A program made the position numbers and the translations under genes. The notes beneath the pieces are model-generated. The model had not been told where the DNA came from. It was given only the letters and a program-made list of their open reading frames with translations, and ran no database searches. A stretch of DNA of 5,781 nucleotides, from positions 15,499 to 21,279 of the forward strand of contig PMJT01000160.1 of assembly GCA_003158495.1 (NCBI GenBank), written 5' to 3'. Shown one piece after another: positions 1 through 5,760 of this stretch (position 1 is its first letter; each line of letters opens with the position of its first letter). This DNA is from Chloroflexota bacterium (GTDB lineage Bacteria > Chloroflexota > Limnocylindria > Limnocylindrales > CSP1-4).

Positions 1-981
1 GTCAAGGCGGCCGAGCGTGCCGCCAGCCTGACTCGCCAGCTGCTGTCGTTTGCGCGCAAGCAAATGATCGAGGCGGTGGCCCTTGACTTGAGTGCCGAAG
101 TGTCCCGATCGATCGTGATGTTGAGGCGTCTCTTGGGCGAGGACGTCGAGATAACCTCGGACCTCAAGGAGGACCTCGACATCGTCCTGGCAGATCCGGG
201 CCAGGTCCAGCAGCTTCTCATCAACCTGACGGTGAATGCACGCGACGCAATGCCGCGGGGCGGACGCCTGGTCATCGAAACTTCCAATGTCGCGGTCGAC
301 GACGGGTACCGGGTCGTGCATCCAGACGTGGTTGCGGGCTGCTACGTCAGCCTTGCCGTCACCGACACGGGCATGGGGATGACCGAGGACGTGCTCCACC
401 ATCTCTTCGAGCCGTTCTTCACGACCAAACGACAGGGTGAGGGAACTGGACTGGGGCTGGCGACCTGCCACGGCATCGTCGAGGCGGTTGGGGGGCACAT
501 CTGGGCTCACAGCGAACAGGGCGTCGGAACGACCATGACGGTCCTCCTCCCTGTGGCCGAAGGGGCCGAACGGCCGGCAGGCGAGACGAGTGTGGCGCTG
601 CCTTCGCCCACAGGAACCGAGGCCGTACTGGTCGTGGAGGACGATGCCAGTGTTCGCAGGCTCGCTGTCCTGGGCCTTCGGGCCAATGGCTATACGGTGT
701 TCGAAGCTAGTAATGCGGCCGACGCTCTCGAGCTGGCCGCATCTCCGATATCCATCGACCTGCTGGTCAGCGACGTGGTGATGCCCGGCATGCGTGGACC
801 GGAACTGGCCCAGCAGATCCGCCAGGTGCGGCCGACGGCGCGACTGCTCCTGGTGTCCGGCCATGCCGACACGAGCGAAGCGTTCCGGGACGACGACGGC
901 ATCGTGATCCAGTTGCTGCCGAAGCCGTTCACGCCAAATCGGCTGGCTCGGAAGGTGCGAGACATCCTCGACTCCGAGTAG
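1..981 (+). CDS. Hybrid sensor histidine kinase, C-terminal part (5' truncated)
   Basis: The reading frame is open from base 1, so the gene begins before the window; the ATG at 64 is internal. The first 21 visible residues (KAAERAASLTRQLLSFARKQ) match the second helix of the HisKA dimerisation domain; the phosphorylated His lies upstream and is not visible. The ATPase domain follows at about residues 30-185 of the fragment: N box NLTVNARDAM (N79), G1 box DTGMGM (D122), F box FEPFF (F136) and G2 box GEGTGLGL (146-153). A short linker leads to a receiver domain (about 207-326) with acidic pair D214/D215, phospho-acceptor D258 in SDVVMPGM, S286 and conserved K308 in LPKPF. By family knowledge, the kinase passes phosphate from the His to its own receiver Asp. 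There is no output domain after the receiver, so any further relay partner lies elsewhere. The sensor part, and hence the signal, cannot be seen. The gene ends convergent with the LacI-type gene, 50 bases away. Confidence 0.95.
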   Translation, partial: VKAAERAASLTRQLLSFARKQMIEAVALDLSAEVSRSIVMLRRLLGEDVEITSDLKEDLDIVLADPGQVQQLLINLTVNARDAMPRGGRLVIETSNVAVDDGYRVVHPDVVAGCYVSLAVTDTGMGMTEDVLHHLFEPFFTTKRQGEGTGLGLATCHGIVEAVGGHIWAHSEQGVGTTMTVLLPVAEGAERPAGETSVALPSPTGTEAVLVVEDDASVRRLAVLGLRANGYTVFEASNAADALELAASPISIDLLVSDVVMPGMRGPELAQQIRQVRPTARLLLVSGHADTSEAFRDDDGIVIQLLPKPFTPNRLARKVRDILDSE

Positions 982-1006
982 GAACAGGGATACCGCGTGC
1001 CGCGAA

Positions 1007-1026
1007 CCCGCGGCCTGCAGTGCGGG
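1007..1026. terminator. Weak stem-loop between convergent genes
   Basis: CCCGC (1007-1011) can pair with GCGGG (1022-1026) around a 10-base loop, in the 50-base gap between the two convergent stop codons. A position between convergent ends suits a terminator, but no T-run follows on either strand and a 5-bp GC stem is common by chance in such DNA. Low confidence. Confidence 0.15.
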
Positions 1027-1031
1027 CCTGG

Positions 1032-2072
1032 TCAGTCCGAGCAGGGTCCCACGACGCTATCGCGTTCGATCAATCGCGGCGCGACGAGAGCCGTGATCTG
1101 ATCGTCGTCCGGGACCTCCAGCCGATGGGCCAGCAGGGCGAAAGCGGCCCGGCCCATCCATGCGCGATCGACGGCCATTGTGGTCAGGGCCGGCATCACC
1201 AGACTGGCCACGTCGAGATCGTCGAAGCCGACCAGCGAGATGTCGTGAGGGAGTCGGAAACCCTGGTCCCGCGCCACCTGCATGAATCCGACCGCGGAAA
1301 GGTCCGTGACTCCGAAGACGGCCGTGACGTTGGGGTGCCGCTGGACGTAGTCCACGGCAAGAACGGCGACGGCTTCGACCACGACATAGCTGGCGTCCAC
1401 GTAGTGAGTGGCAAGACCGTGAGACTGAATCGCCTCCGTGTATCCGGTCCGGCGCTCCTGGATGCTCGGGTAGCAGACGGGCTCGCTGCCGATTATGGCG
1501 ATGCCGGTGTGACCGGCCGCGATCAGGTGTTCAACGGCCGTGCGAGCGCCGGTGACGTTGTCGATCACCACCGAATCCAGCGTGTCGCCTTCGGAGTAGC
1601 CGTCGACGAGAACGACCGGACAGGGGGCCTCGCGGCCAATCCTTTCCACGGCCGCAGTGTTGAGTTGAGCGCCCATCAGGAACGCGCCGTCGCAGCTTCC
1701 GTCCTTGAGTGCCCTGGGGATCTCGAGGAGCTCGTACAGCTCGTCGACGACCATCGTCGTCTCGACGACTTCAGTGTCGTGCTGGACGCAGGAGCCGGCG
1801 ATGGCGGACGCGATCGGCGTGTAGAACCGGTTGCCGGTCGGAGTGTCGCCGTGATGAGTCTTGAAGACCAGTGCCAACCTGAGCGGACGCCCCAACTCCG
1901 CCTGCATCGCCTCGAGCGGTCGATATGAGGCACCGTGGATCGCATCGATAATCCGCTGGCGCTTCTCCACGGGAACTCTCGCATCGCCTGCGAGCATCAG
2001 GCCTACATCGCGCGACGTCACGTCAGCGGCGGCGGCTATGTCGGGCATCTTCGCGAGAGGGCCTGAACCCAC
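1032..2072 (-). CDS. LacI-family transcriptional regulator
   Basis: A 346-residue protein, the usual LacI/GalR length. An N-terminal helix-turn-helix (about residues 9-58, MPDIAAAADVTSRDVGLMLAGDAR onward to YRP) is followed by a type 1 periplasmic-binding-protein fold for a small effector, usually a sugar. Family landmarks are the DN-x-GA...HLIAAGH block (about 171-188), SLVGFDD (about 279-285), and the C-terminal PRLIERDSV, the usual LxxRxSt ending. The DNA-binding helix is atypical: the common TVSRVLN is replaced by DVGLMLA. An upstream in-frame GTG at 2087 exists, but the GTG at 2072 has GGAGG eight bases before it and gives an N-terminus only eight residues ahead of the helix-turn-helix, so I chose 2072. 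It probably binds operator DNA as a dimer and represses a sugar or carbonyl catabolic gene. The target is unknown; self-regulation is possible through the inverted repeat at 2133-2150. Confidence 0.93.
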   Translation of the reverse strand: MGSGPLAKMPDIAAAADVTSRDVGLMLAGDARVPVEKRQRIIDAIHGASYRPLEAMQAELGRPLRLALVFKTHHGDTPTGNRFYTPIASAIAGSCVQHDTEVVETTMVVDELYELLEIPRALKDGSCDGAFLMGAQLNTAAVERIGREAPCPVVLVDGYSEGDTLDSVVIDNVTGARTAVEHLIAAGHTGIAIIGSEPVCYPSIQERRTGYTEAIQSHGLATHYVDASYVVVEAVAVLAVDYVQRHPNVTAVFGVTDLSAVGFMQVARDQGFRLPHDISLVGFDDLDVASLVMPALTTMAVDRAWMGRAAFALLAHRLEVPDDDQITALVAPRLIERDSVVGPCSD

Positions 2073-2080
2073 GAGCAAGA

Positions 2081-2085
2081 CCTCC
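2081..2085 (-). promoter_or_regulatory. Ribosome binding site deciding the lacI-type start
   Basis: The minus strand reads GGAGG here, eight bases before the GTG at 2072. This site lies inside the longer reading frame that begins with the GTG at 2087, which itself has no purine-rich sequence ahead of it. It therefore favours the shorter protein. Confidence 0.65.
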
Positions 2086-2132
2086 ACGGTAATGTGATCC
2101 CAGTCGCGCCACCGTGGGACGGGACGGGGACG

Positions 2133-2150
2133 CCGCCAAGCATACGGCGG
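2133..2150. promoter_or_regulatory. Operator-like inverted repeat upstream of the LacI-type gene
   Basis: CCGCC (2133-2137) and GGCGG (2146-2150) form a perfect 5-bp inverted repeat with an 8-base spacer, centred about 70 bases before the regulator start. The minus strand reads TATGCT across the spacer (2139-2144), a possible -10 box, though no good -35 box sits at the right distance. The arrangement would suit autoregulation, but it lacks the central CG typical of LacI operators and GC-rich arms arise easily by chance. Confidence 0.25.
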
Positions 2151-2300
2151 TCACATGGCCGGAGGACGCCCAACAAGCGTGCCTTCTGCCTTTCTACTGG
2201 GGGACTCGGGCGTGGGGCCGGAGGCCGAGAGGATAGGAAGTACCGGGCCCTGATAGTCCTTCCGGGATGGTTTCGTCACGGCGGCATATCGCGGTAATGG

Positions 2301-2325
2301 GCCGCCGGTCGACTCCGGTAGCGGC
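2301..2325 (-). terminator. Hairpin after the aminotransferase-fold gene
   Basis: GCCGC (2301-2305) pairs with GCGGC (2321-2325), and the stem continues as CGG (2306-2308) with CCG (2315-2317) past a three-base bulge, closing a six-base loop. It begins 46 bases after the stop codon of the minus-strand gene, where a terminator is expected. No T-run follows on the minus strand, so it is at best a non-canonical terminator or an mRNA-end stabiliser. Confidence 0.3.
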
Positions 2326-2371
2326 TCCTGGCCCGGCTTACGATCCGGCTCACGCCACGACGACCCGCGTA

Positions 2372-3805
2372 CTAGGCGTCGGTCGCGGTCCTGTCGGCGA
2401 AGCCGGCGACGAACTCGGCGAAGCGGTAAACGTCCTCGAACGTGGTGACGAGGCCAAGCGAGACGCGCACGGCGCCTGTGCTCTTGTCGTCGATGCAGCG
2501 CCGGAATTCGTCGAGGGCGAGCCGGTCCGCGGCGCGCACGAAGCAGGAAGTCAGCTCCTCCGGAGACAGTCCCAGCGCGACCTCGCCGCCTCCCGGGTTG
2601 CAGAAGCACCCGGTCCGCAGGGATATGCCGGCCTCGTTGGCGCGCTCCTCGACGATCCTGTGGTCTATGAAATGGCCGTTGGTGTCATACAGGTTCAGGG
2701 CAATCGTGCCGCCGCGGTCGACGGCGTCGGTCGGGCCGTAGATCCGGACTATCTGGTCGCCGTTGGCGTGGCGTAGCGCCGTCAGCGCACCGAGCAGCCA
2801 CTCGGTCAGGCAGCGGACGCGGGTGTGGATCAGGTCCAGCCCGACACGGTCGATGTGCCGTAGCCCGATCTCGACGGCCGGGAGCGACAGGTAATCCAGG
2901 GTGCCGTCCTCGAACGCCTCGGCGCCCTCCGCCATGAAGAAGCGGTCGCCGCCCACGGACGCAACGGTGATCGTGCCGCCGGCAAACCACGGCCGGTGGA
3001 GTTTGTGCAGCGCGGTCTTGCGGGCGATGAGGGCGCCGACGCCCGTTGGGTAGCCGAATACCTTGTAGAACGACACGGGCACGAAGTCGGGGTGCCATCG
3101 ACCCAGGTCTAGTCGATTGGTCGGCACGAATGCGGCGGCGTCAAGCAGGACATCCCAGCCCTTCGCCTGGGCCCGCTCGATCCATTCGAGCGAGTGCTGG
3201 ACGCCCGAGAAGTTCGACTGGGCCGGGTATGCCAGCAGGTTGCCGGTCCCGGAGCCCGCTTCGTCGAGGTAAGCGGCCATCCTGTCATCGTCGATACGCA
3301 TATCAGGCGGGATGACAGGGGCGTATGTCACGCGGGAGCCCTTTGCCCGGGCGAACTCGCGGATGCCGTTGACCGAATTGTGGTTGTCGAACGTCAGCAG
3401 GTAGTGGCCGTCGGGAGTGAAGGGATAGGCCTCTCCGACAAGCCTGAGCGCGCCGCTGGCGTTCTGCGTGAAGCAGACGAGGTACTCGTCCGGTGACGCG
3501 TTGAAGTACTGAAGCACGTAGGCACGAGCCCGGTCGACCCACTGGGTCATTGCCAGCGACGCGACGTTGGTTGAATGGGGATTTCCGAAGACCCCGCCCG
3601 TCAGGAAGGCGGCGTGGTCGCGGATCTGGGCATCGGCGTAGACGCCTCCGGCCGTGTAGTCGAGGAAGACCTGCCCGGCCCGGTCCAGGCGCGCGTATTC
3701 GGAAGCTCGGAGCTCGTCGAGAGAGCGGGTCTGCTCGAACTCCGGGTGGTCGGCGGCGAACTCGGCGAGGGCTTCGGGTCGCTGGAGGAGGGGAGTGGCG
3801 CTCAT
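2372..3805 (-). CDS. Class V aminotransferase-fold PLP enzyme, Moco-sulfurase (MOCOS) desulfurase-like
   Basis: A 477-residue cytoplasmic PLP enzyme. It tracks the desulfurase domain of molybdenum cofactor sulfurases along its length: FLDYTAGGVY and GNPHS (about 47-78), FTQNASGALRLVGEAYPF (about 112-129), FDNHNSVNGIREFA, LLAYPAQSNFSG, VLLDAAAFVPT with the PLP-binding Asp (about D222), SFYKVFGYPTGVGAL with the probable Schiff-base Lys (about K248), then RTGCFCNPG (Cys about 400 and 402) and STGAVRVSLG near the end. In the known family this Cys carries a persulfide taken from L-cysteine. Eukaryotic MOCOS/ABA3 passes that sulfur to molybdenum cofactor through a C-terminal MOSC domain, which is absent here. 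The function could be cysteine desulfuration or another PLP reaction. No molybdoenzyme gene is visible nearby. The start is uncertain: the ATG at 3805 is used, but a TTG at 3841 would add 12 residues (MTAGTRRRKLPG), and neither has a clear ribosome binding site. A weak TACGCT box at 3851-3856 (minus strand) may be its -10 element. Confidence 0.93.
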   Translation of the reverse strand: MSATPLLQRPEALAEFAADHPEFEQTRSLDELRASEYARLDRAGQVFLDYTAGGVYADAQIRDHAAFLTGGVFGNPHSTNVASLAMTQWVDRARAYVLQYFNASPDEYLVCFTQNASGALRLVGEAYPFTPDGHYLLTFDNHNSVNGIREFARAKGSRVTYAPVIPPDMRIDDDRMAAYLDEAGSGTGNLLAYPAQSNFSGVQHSLEWIERAQAKGWDVLLDAAAFVPTNRLDLGRWHPDFVPVSFYKVFGYPTGVGALIARKTALHKLHRPWFAGGTITVASVGGDRFFMAEGAEAFEDGTLDYLSLPAVEIGLRHIDRVGLDLIHTRVRCLTEWLLGALTALRHANGDQIVRIYGPTDAVDRGGTIALNLYDTNGHFIDHRIVEERANEAGISLRTGCFCNPGGGEVALGLSPEELTSCFVRAADRLALDEFRRCIDDKSTGAVRVSLGLVTTFEDVYRFAEFVAGFADRTATDA

Positions 3806-3943
3806 ACCGGGGAGCTTGCGTCGCCTCGTTCCTGCCGTCAAACGGGGAATAGCGTACTTTTCCGTGCTGCCCGCTTCTGCGGCCCGAACCAGAAATGGGC
3901 GGACATCATCTCGCCGACGATCGGGGTAACACGACGATAAGGA

Positions 3944-4657
3944 TTACCTCCCGGGCGGCGTCGAGATCGAGCGTCCGACGTCGGCGCTAGCGGCCACTAT
4001 CACGAGGCCGAGCCACGCCTCGGTGAGCGAACCCTCGAAGCGGGCTTCGAGGAAGTACTTGCCGGGAGGCCAGCCGACCGCATGGCGATCGAACGGCGCC
4101 GCCGGCGCGCCCAGCGAACCGGGTGGTGGCGTGACGCTACCGACCGCCCGCCAGCCTGTCGGGTTGGCGACGTCGCCGCCCTGGCGCCACAGCGTGGCGC
4201 TCCAGTCGTCCTTGCTCAGGGCGGTGATACCGGCGGGAACGCAGAAGCCCAGCAGACTCACGCCGTGCGATACGAGGAGCGTCCTTGGGATAGTCGTGCT
4301 GATCGGGGGCACGAACGAGTACGCGGCCGCGGCCGCCACCCAGGACCGCACTGAGCGGCCGAGTTGGACGCTATCCGCCACGACACGCCAGCCGTCCGGG
4401 CTGACGCACACGGCGTTGTCCCAGTCGCTGTACGAGGTCCGCGGTATCGGCGCCGCCGTCGGAGTCGGATTCGCGGGCGGGGTCGATGTCGCGACAGCGA
4501 CAACTTCGGCGGGTGGGGTGGGAGTGGCGTCGACCGGGACCAGCGTCCAGGGCTTTGCCGTCGCGGCAACCACCAACAGGACTGCCGCCGCGATCCCGAG
4601 GCGAACCCGACGGCCGACGTGGCCGGTGCGGATGACTTGCTCGTCGGTCGGATCCAC
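3944..4657 (-). CDS. Single-pass membrane-anchored protein with Thr/Pro-rich linker, unknown function
   Basis: I do not recognise the family. The 237-residue protein has a short charged N-terminus with an RR pair (MDPTDEQVIRTGHVGRRVR), one hydrophobic segment (about 20-34, LGIAAAVLLVVAATA), a Thr/Pro/Ala-rich linker (about 44-72, with PTPP, TSTPP and NPTPTAAP), then an exported domain of about 160 residues. The positive residues before the hydrophobic segment predict the C-terminal domain outside the membrane. That domain is Trp-rich, has two cysteines (about C84 and C139) that could form a disulfide, and contains a WPPGKYFLEARFEG stretch suggestive of a beta-sandwich strand pair. No lipobox Cys follows the hydrophobic segment, so a lipoprotein is unlikely. 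An ATG at 4747 would add 30 residues, but it lacks a ribosome binding site, whereas the GTG at 4657 has GGAAGG eight bases ahead. The opposite strand also stays open over much of this span, but its product shows no domain and no start signal. Confidence 0.75.
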   Translation of the reverse strand: MDPTDEQVIRTGHVGRRVRLGIAAAVLLVVAATAKPWTLVPVDATPTPPAEVVAVATSTPPANPTPTAAPIPRTSYSDWDNAVCVSPDGWRVVADSVQLGRSVRSWVAAAAAYSFVPPISTTIPRTLLVSHGVSLLGFCVPAGITALSKDDWSATLWRQGGDVANPTGWRAVGSVTPPPGSLGAPAAPFDRHAVGWPPGKYFLEARFEGSLTEAWLGLVIVAASADVGRSISTPPGR

Positions 4658-4665
4658 GTTTGCGA

Positions 4666-4671
4666 CCTTCC
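4666..4671 (-). promoter_or_regulatory. Ribosome binding site deciding the membrane-protein start
   Basis: The minus strand reads GGAAGG, eight bases before the GTG at 4657, with a further GAGGAG just upstream. No equivalent purine run precedes the ATG at 4747, so this site supports the shorter protein whose N-terminus lies just before the membrane segment. Confidence 0.55.
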
Positions 4672-4685
4672 GAACTCCTCGGCCT

Positions 4686-4714
4686 ACGGTAGGCGCGCCG
4701 CCCACGGCTGGCAA
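4686..4714 (-). promoter_or_regulatory. Possible sigma-70-type promoter of the membrane-protein gene
   Basis: On the minus strand TTGCCA (4709-4714, one mismatch to TTGACA) is followed after exactly 17 bases by TACCGT (4686-4691, a poor match to TATAAT). Transcription would start about 10-15 bases before the ribosome binding site. The spacing and the -35 box are good; the -10 box is weak. It fits only if translation starts at 4657 rather than 4747. Confidence 0.3.
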
Positions 4715-4776
4715 GACTGGCCGTTCCACGCCGCCATATGCAGGCATTTCGCAAACGGGTCACGCCGAGGCCTGAG

Positions 4777-4796
4777 CGCGGAACCGCGGCTATGAT
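4777..4796 (+). promoter_or_regulatory. Possible -10 box with adjoining dyad, reductase gene
   Basis: TATGAT (4791-4796) matches five of six bases of the -10 consensus, but no recognisable -35 box lies 16-18 bases upstream. A dyad, CGCGG (4777-4781) and CCGCG (4784-4788) with a two-base spacer, ends two bases before it and could be an operator or activator site. If used, this promoter would give a leader of about 100 bases containing the hairpin at 4847-4869. Confidence 0.3.
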
Positions 4797-4846
4797 CGAG
4801 CTGACAAGCCTACGGAAATGGCCAACCCACGCCTTTTCGCACCGAC

Positions 4847-4869
4847 GGGCCGGCGTGTTTCGCCGGCCC
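4847..4869 (+). other. Perfect 9-bp stem-loop in the reductase leader
   Basis: GGGCCGGCG (4847-4855) is exactly complementary to CGCCGGCCC (4861-4869) around a TGTTT loop. It ends 26 bases before the ribosome binding site. No T-run follows on either strand, so it is not a standard intrinsic terminator. A second CCGGCC (4883-4888), eight bases before the ribosome binding site, could pair with GGCCGG of the left arm instead. A role as leader structure, mRNA stabiliser or protein-binding dyad is possible; none is shown. Confidence 0.5.
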
Positions 4870-4895
4870 CCAGCCACGACAACCGGCCACTACAC

Positions 4896-4901
4896 GAGGA
4901 G
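4896..4901 (+). promoter_or_regulatory. Ribosome binding site of the aldo/keto reductase
   Basis: GAGGAG stands five bases before the GTG at 4907. It supports that non-ATG start, which places the first beta strand of the reductase at the expected distance from the N-terminus. Confidence 0.75.
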
Positions 4902-4906
4902 CAGCA

Positions 4907-5740
4907 GTGAGCGCAGTCCCGGCGATCAAGCTGAACAACGGCGTCGAGATCCCGCAGCTCGGCTTCGGCGTTTTCCAGATCGAGCCGTCCGCGACGCGGG
5001 CGGCCACGCTCGAGGCCCTCAGGGTCGGTTACCGCCACATCGACACGGCCGAGATGTACGGCAACGAGCGCGAGGTGGCGGAAGGCATCCGAGACTCCGG
5101 AATCGACCGGGCCGATATCTTTGTCACGAGCAAGCTCAACAACGGTTTCCACGCCCCCGACAGGGCGCTGACTGCGTTCGCCAGGTCGCTCGATGTAATG
5201 AAGTTCGACTACCTGGATCTCTTCCTCATCCACTGGCCGCTGCCGGCCGTCGGAGATTTCGTCGAGACGTGGAAGACCCTCGAGAAGATCTACGCGTCCG
5301 GCCAGGTAAAGGCGATCGGCGTATCGAACTTCCAGCCGCACCACATCGAGCGGCTCGGCCGCGAGTGCAAGGTCGTGCCGGCCGTCAACCAGATCGAGAT
5401 CCACCCGTACTTCAACCAGGACAACCTGCGCGCGTTCGACACGGCGCACGGAATTGCCACTGAGGCCTGGTCGCCGATCGCGCAGGGGGATGTGCTCGGC
5501 GACCCCACGATCGCCGCCGTCGCTCGCCGCGTCGCCCGGTCGCCGGCCCAGGTGACCCTGCGCTGGCACATCCAGCGCGGCGACATCGTCTTCCCGAAGT
5601 CGGTCAACCCGGCCCGGATTGCCGAGAACTTCGCCCTGTTCGATTTCGAACTGACGACCGACGACATGGCGGCGATCAACTCCCTGCACCGCAACGGTCG
5701 CCGCGGCCCGAACCCGGACGACTTCAACTGGATCCCGTAG
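4907..5740 (+). CDS. Aldo/keto reductase, 2,5-diketo-D-gluconate reductase-like
   Basis: A complete 277-residue NAD(P)H-dependent oxidoreductase with a TIM-barrel fold, the length usual for the AKR5/DkgA-type group. The catalytic tetrad is intact: D46 and Y51 in DTAEMYGNE, K76 in VTSKLNN, H109 in LFLIHWPLP. Cofactor-binding landmarks are also present: GVSNF (138-142), Q162 in VNQIEIHP, AWSP (187-190), and FPKSVNPARIAENF (229-242), whose Lys/Ser/Arg normally hold the 2'-phosphate of NADPH, so NADPH is the likely cofactor. The C-terminus GRRGPNPDDFNWIP is typical of this group. The family reduces carbonyls (keto-sugars, methylglyoxal, other aldehydes and ketones) to alcohols in the cytoplasm; the exact substrate cannot be read from sequence. 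The GTG start is set by GAGGAG five bases upstream. It is transcribed divergently from the membrane-protein gene, and its leader carries the hairpin at 4847-4869. Confidence 0.96.
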   Translation: MSAVPAIKLNNGVEIPQLGFGVFQIEPSATRAATLEALRVGYRHIDTAEMYGNEREVAEGIRDSGIDRADIFVTSKLNNGFHAPDRALTAFARSLDVMKFDYLDLFLIHWPLPAVGDFVETWKTLEKIYASGQVKAIGVSNFQPHHIERLGRECKVVPAVNQIEIHPYFNQDNLRAFDTAHGIATEAWSPIAQGDVLGDPTIAAVARRVARSPAQVTLRWHIQRGDIVFPKSVNPARIAENFALFDFELTTDDMAAINSLHRNGRRGPNPDDFNWIP

Positions 5741-5760
5741 GGCGGTCCACTGCTCGGCCG

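Larger units (their letters stand above)
2073..2371. other. Intergenic region between the LacI-type gene and the aminotransferase-fold gene
   Basis: These 299 bases contain no supportable gene; the short reading frames crossing it have no ribosome binding site and no recognisable protein. It holds the LacI-type leader and ribosome binding site, the inverted repeat at 2133-2150, three consecutive GGGAC/GGGGAC units (2116-2131), a hairpin at 2301-2325, and two near-identical 10-base direct repeats, CCGGCTTACG (2333-2342) and CCGGCTCACG (2345-2354), just after the aminotransferase stop. A promoter for the regulator is expected here, but I see no convincing -35/-10 pair. Confidence 0.6.

Noticed and set aside
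1020..1928. Long plus-strand open frame (302 codons) opposite the LacI-type gene
   Set aside because: It lies antisense to a clear LacI-family gene, has no ribosome binding site and shows no protein family features; GC-rich DNA commonly leaves such antisense frames open.
2116..2131. Three consecutive GGGAC/GGGGAC units
   Set aside because: Too short and too GC-biased to be distinguished from chance; no spacing or partner that suggests a binding array.
2094..2297. Small plus-strand frame of 67 codons in the intergenic region
   Set aside because: No ribosome binding site stands before its ATG and the product is low-complexity, with no family resemblance.
2333..2354. Near-identical 10-base repeats just after the aminotransferase-fold stop
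   Set aside because: Only two imperfect copies and no dyad; they may be a small local duplication without function.
3915..3938. CGACGAT repeated at 3915-3921 and 3932-3938 between the membrane-protein and aminotransferase-fold genes
   Set aside because: A seven-base direct repeat with a 10-base gap is unremarkable, and no promoter element is placed consistently beside it.
4023..4775. Long plus-strand open frame (250 codons) opposite the membrane-protein gene
   Set aside because: The minus-strand product has a coherent membrane segment, linker and outer domain and a good ribosome binding site; the plus-strand product has none of these.
4790..5689. Minus-strand open frame (299 codons) across the aldo/keto reductase
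   Set aside because: It is antisense to a reductase with a complete catalytic tetrad and has no recognisable domain.
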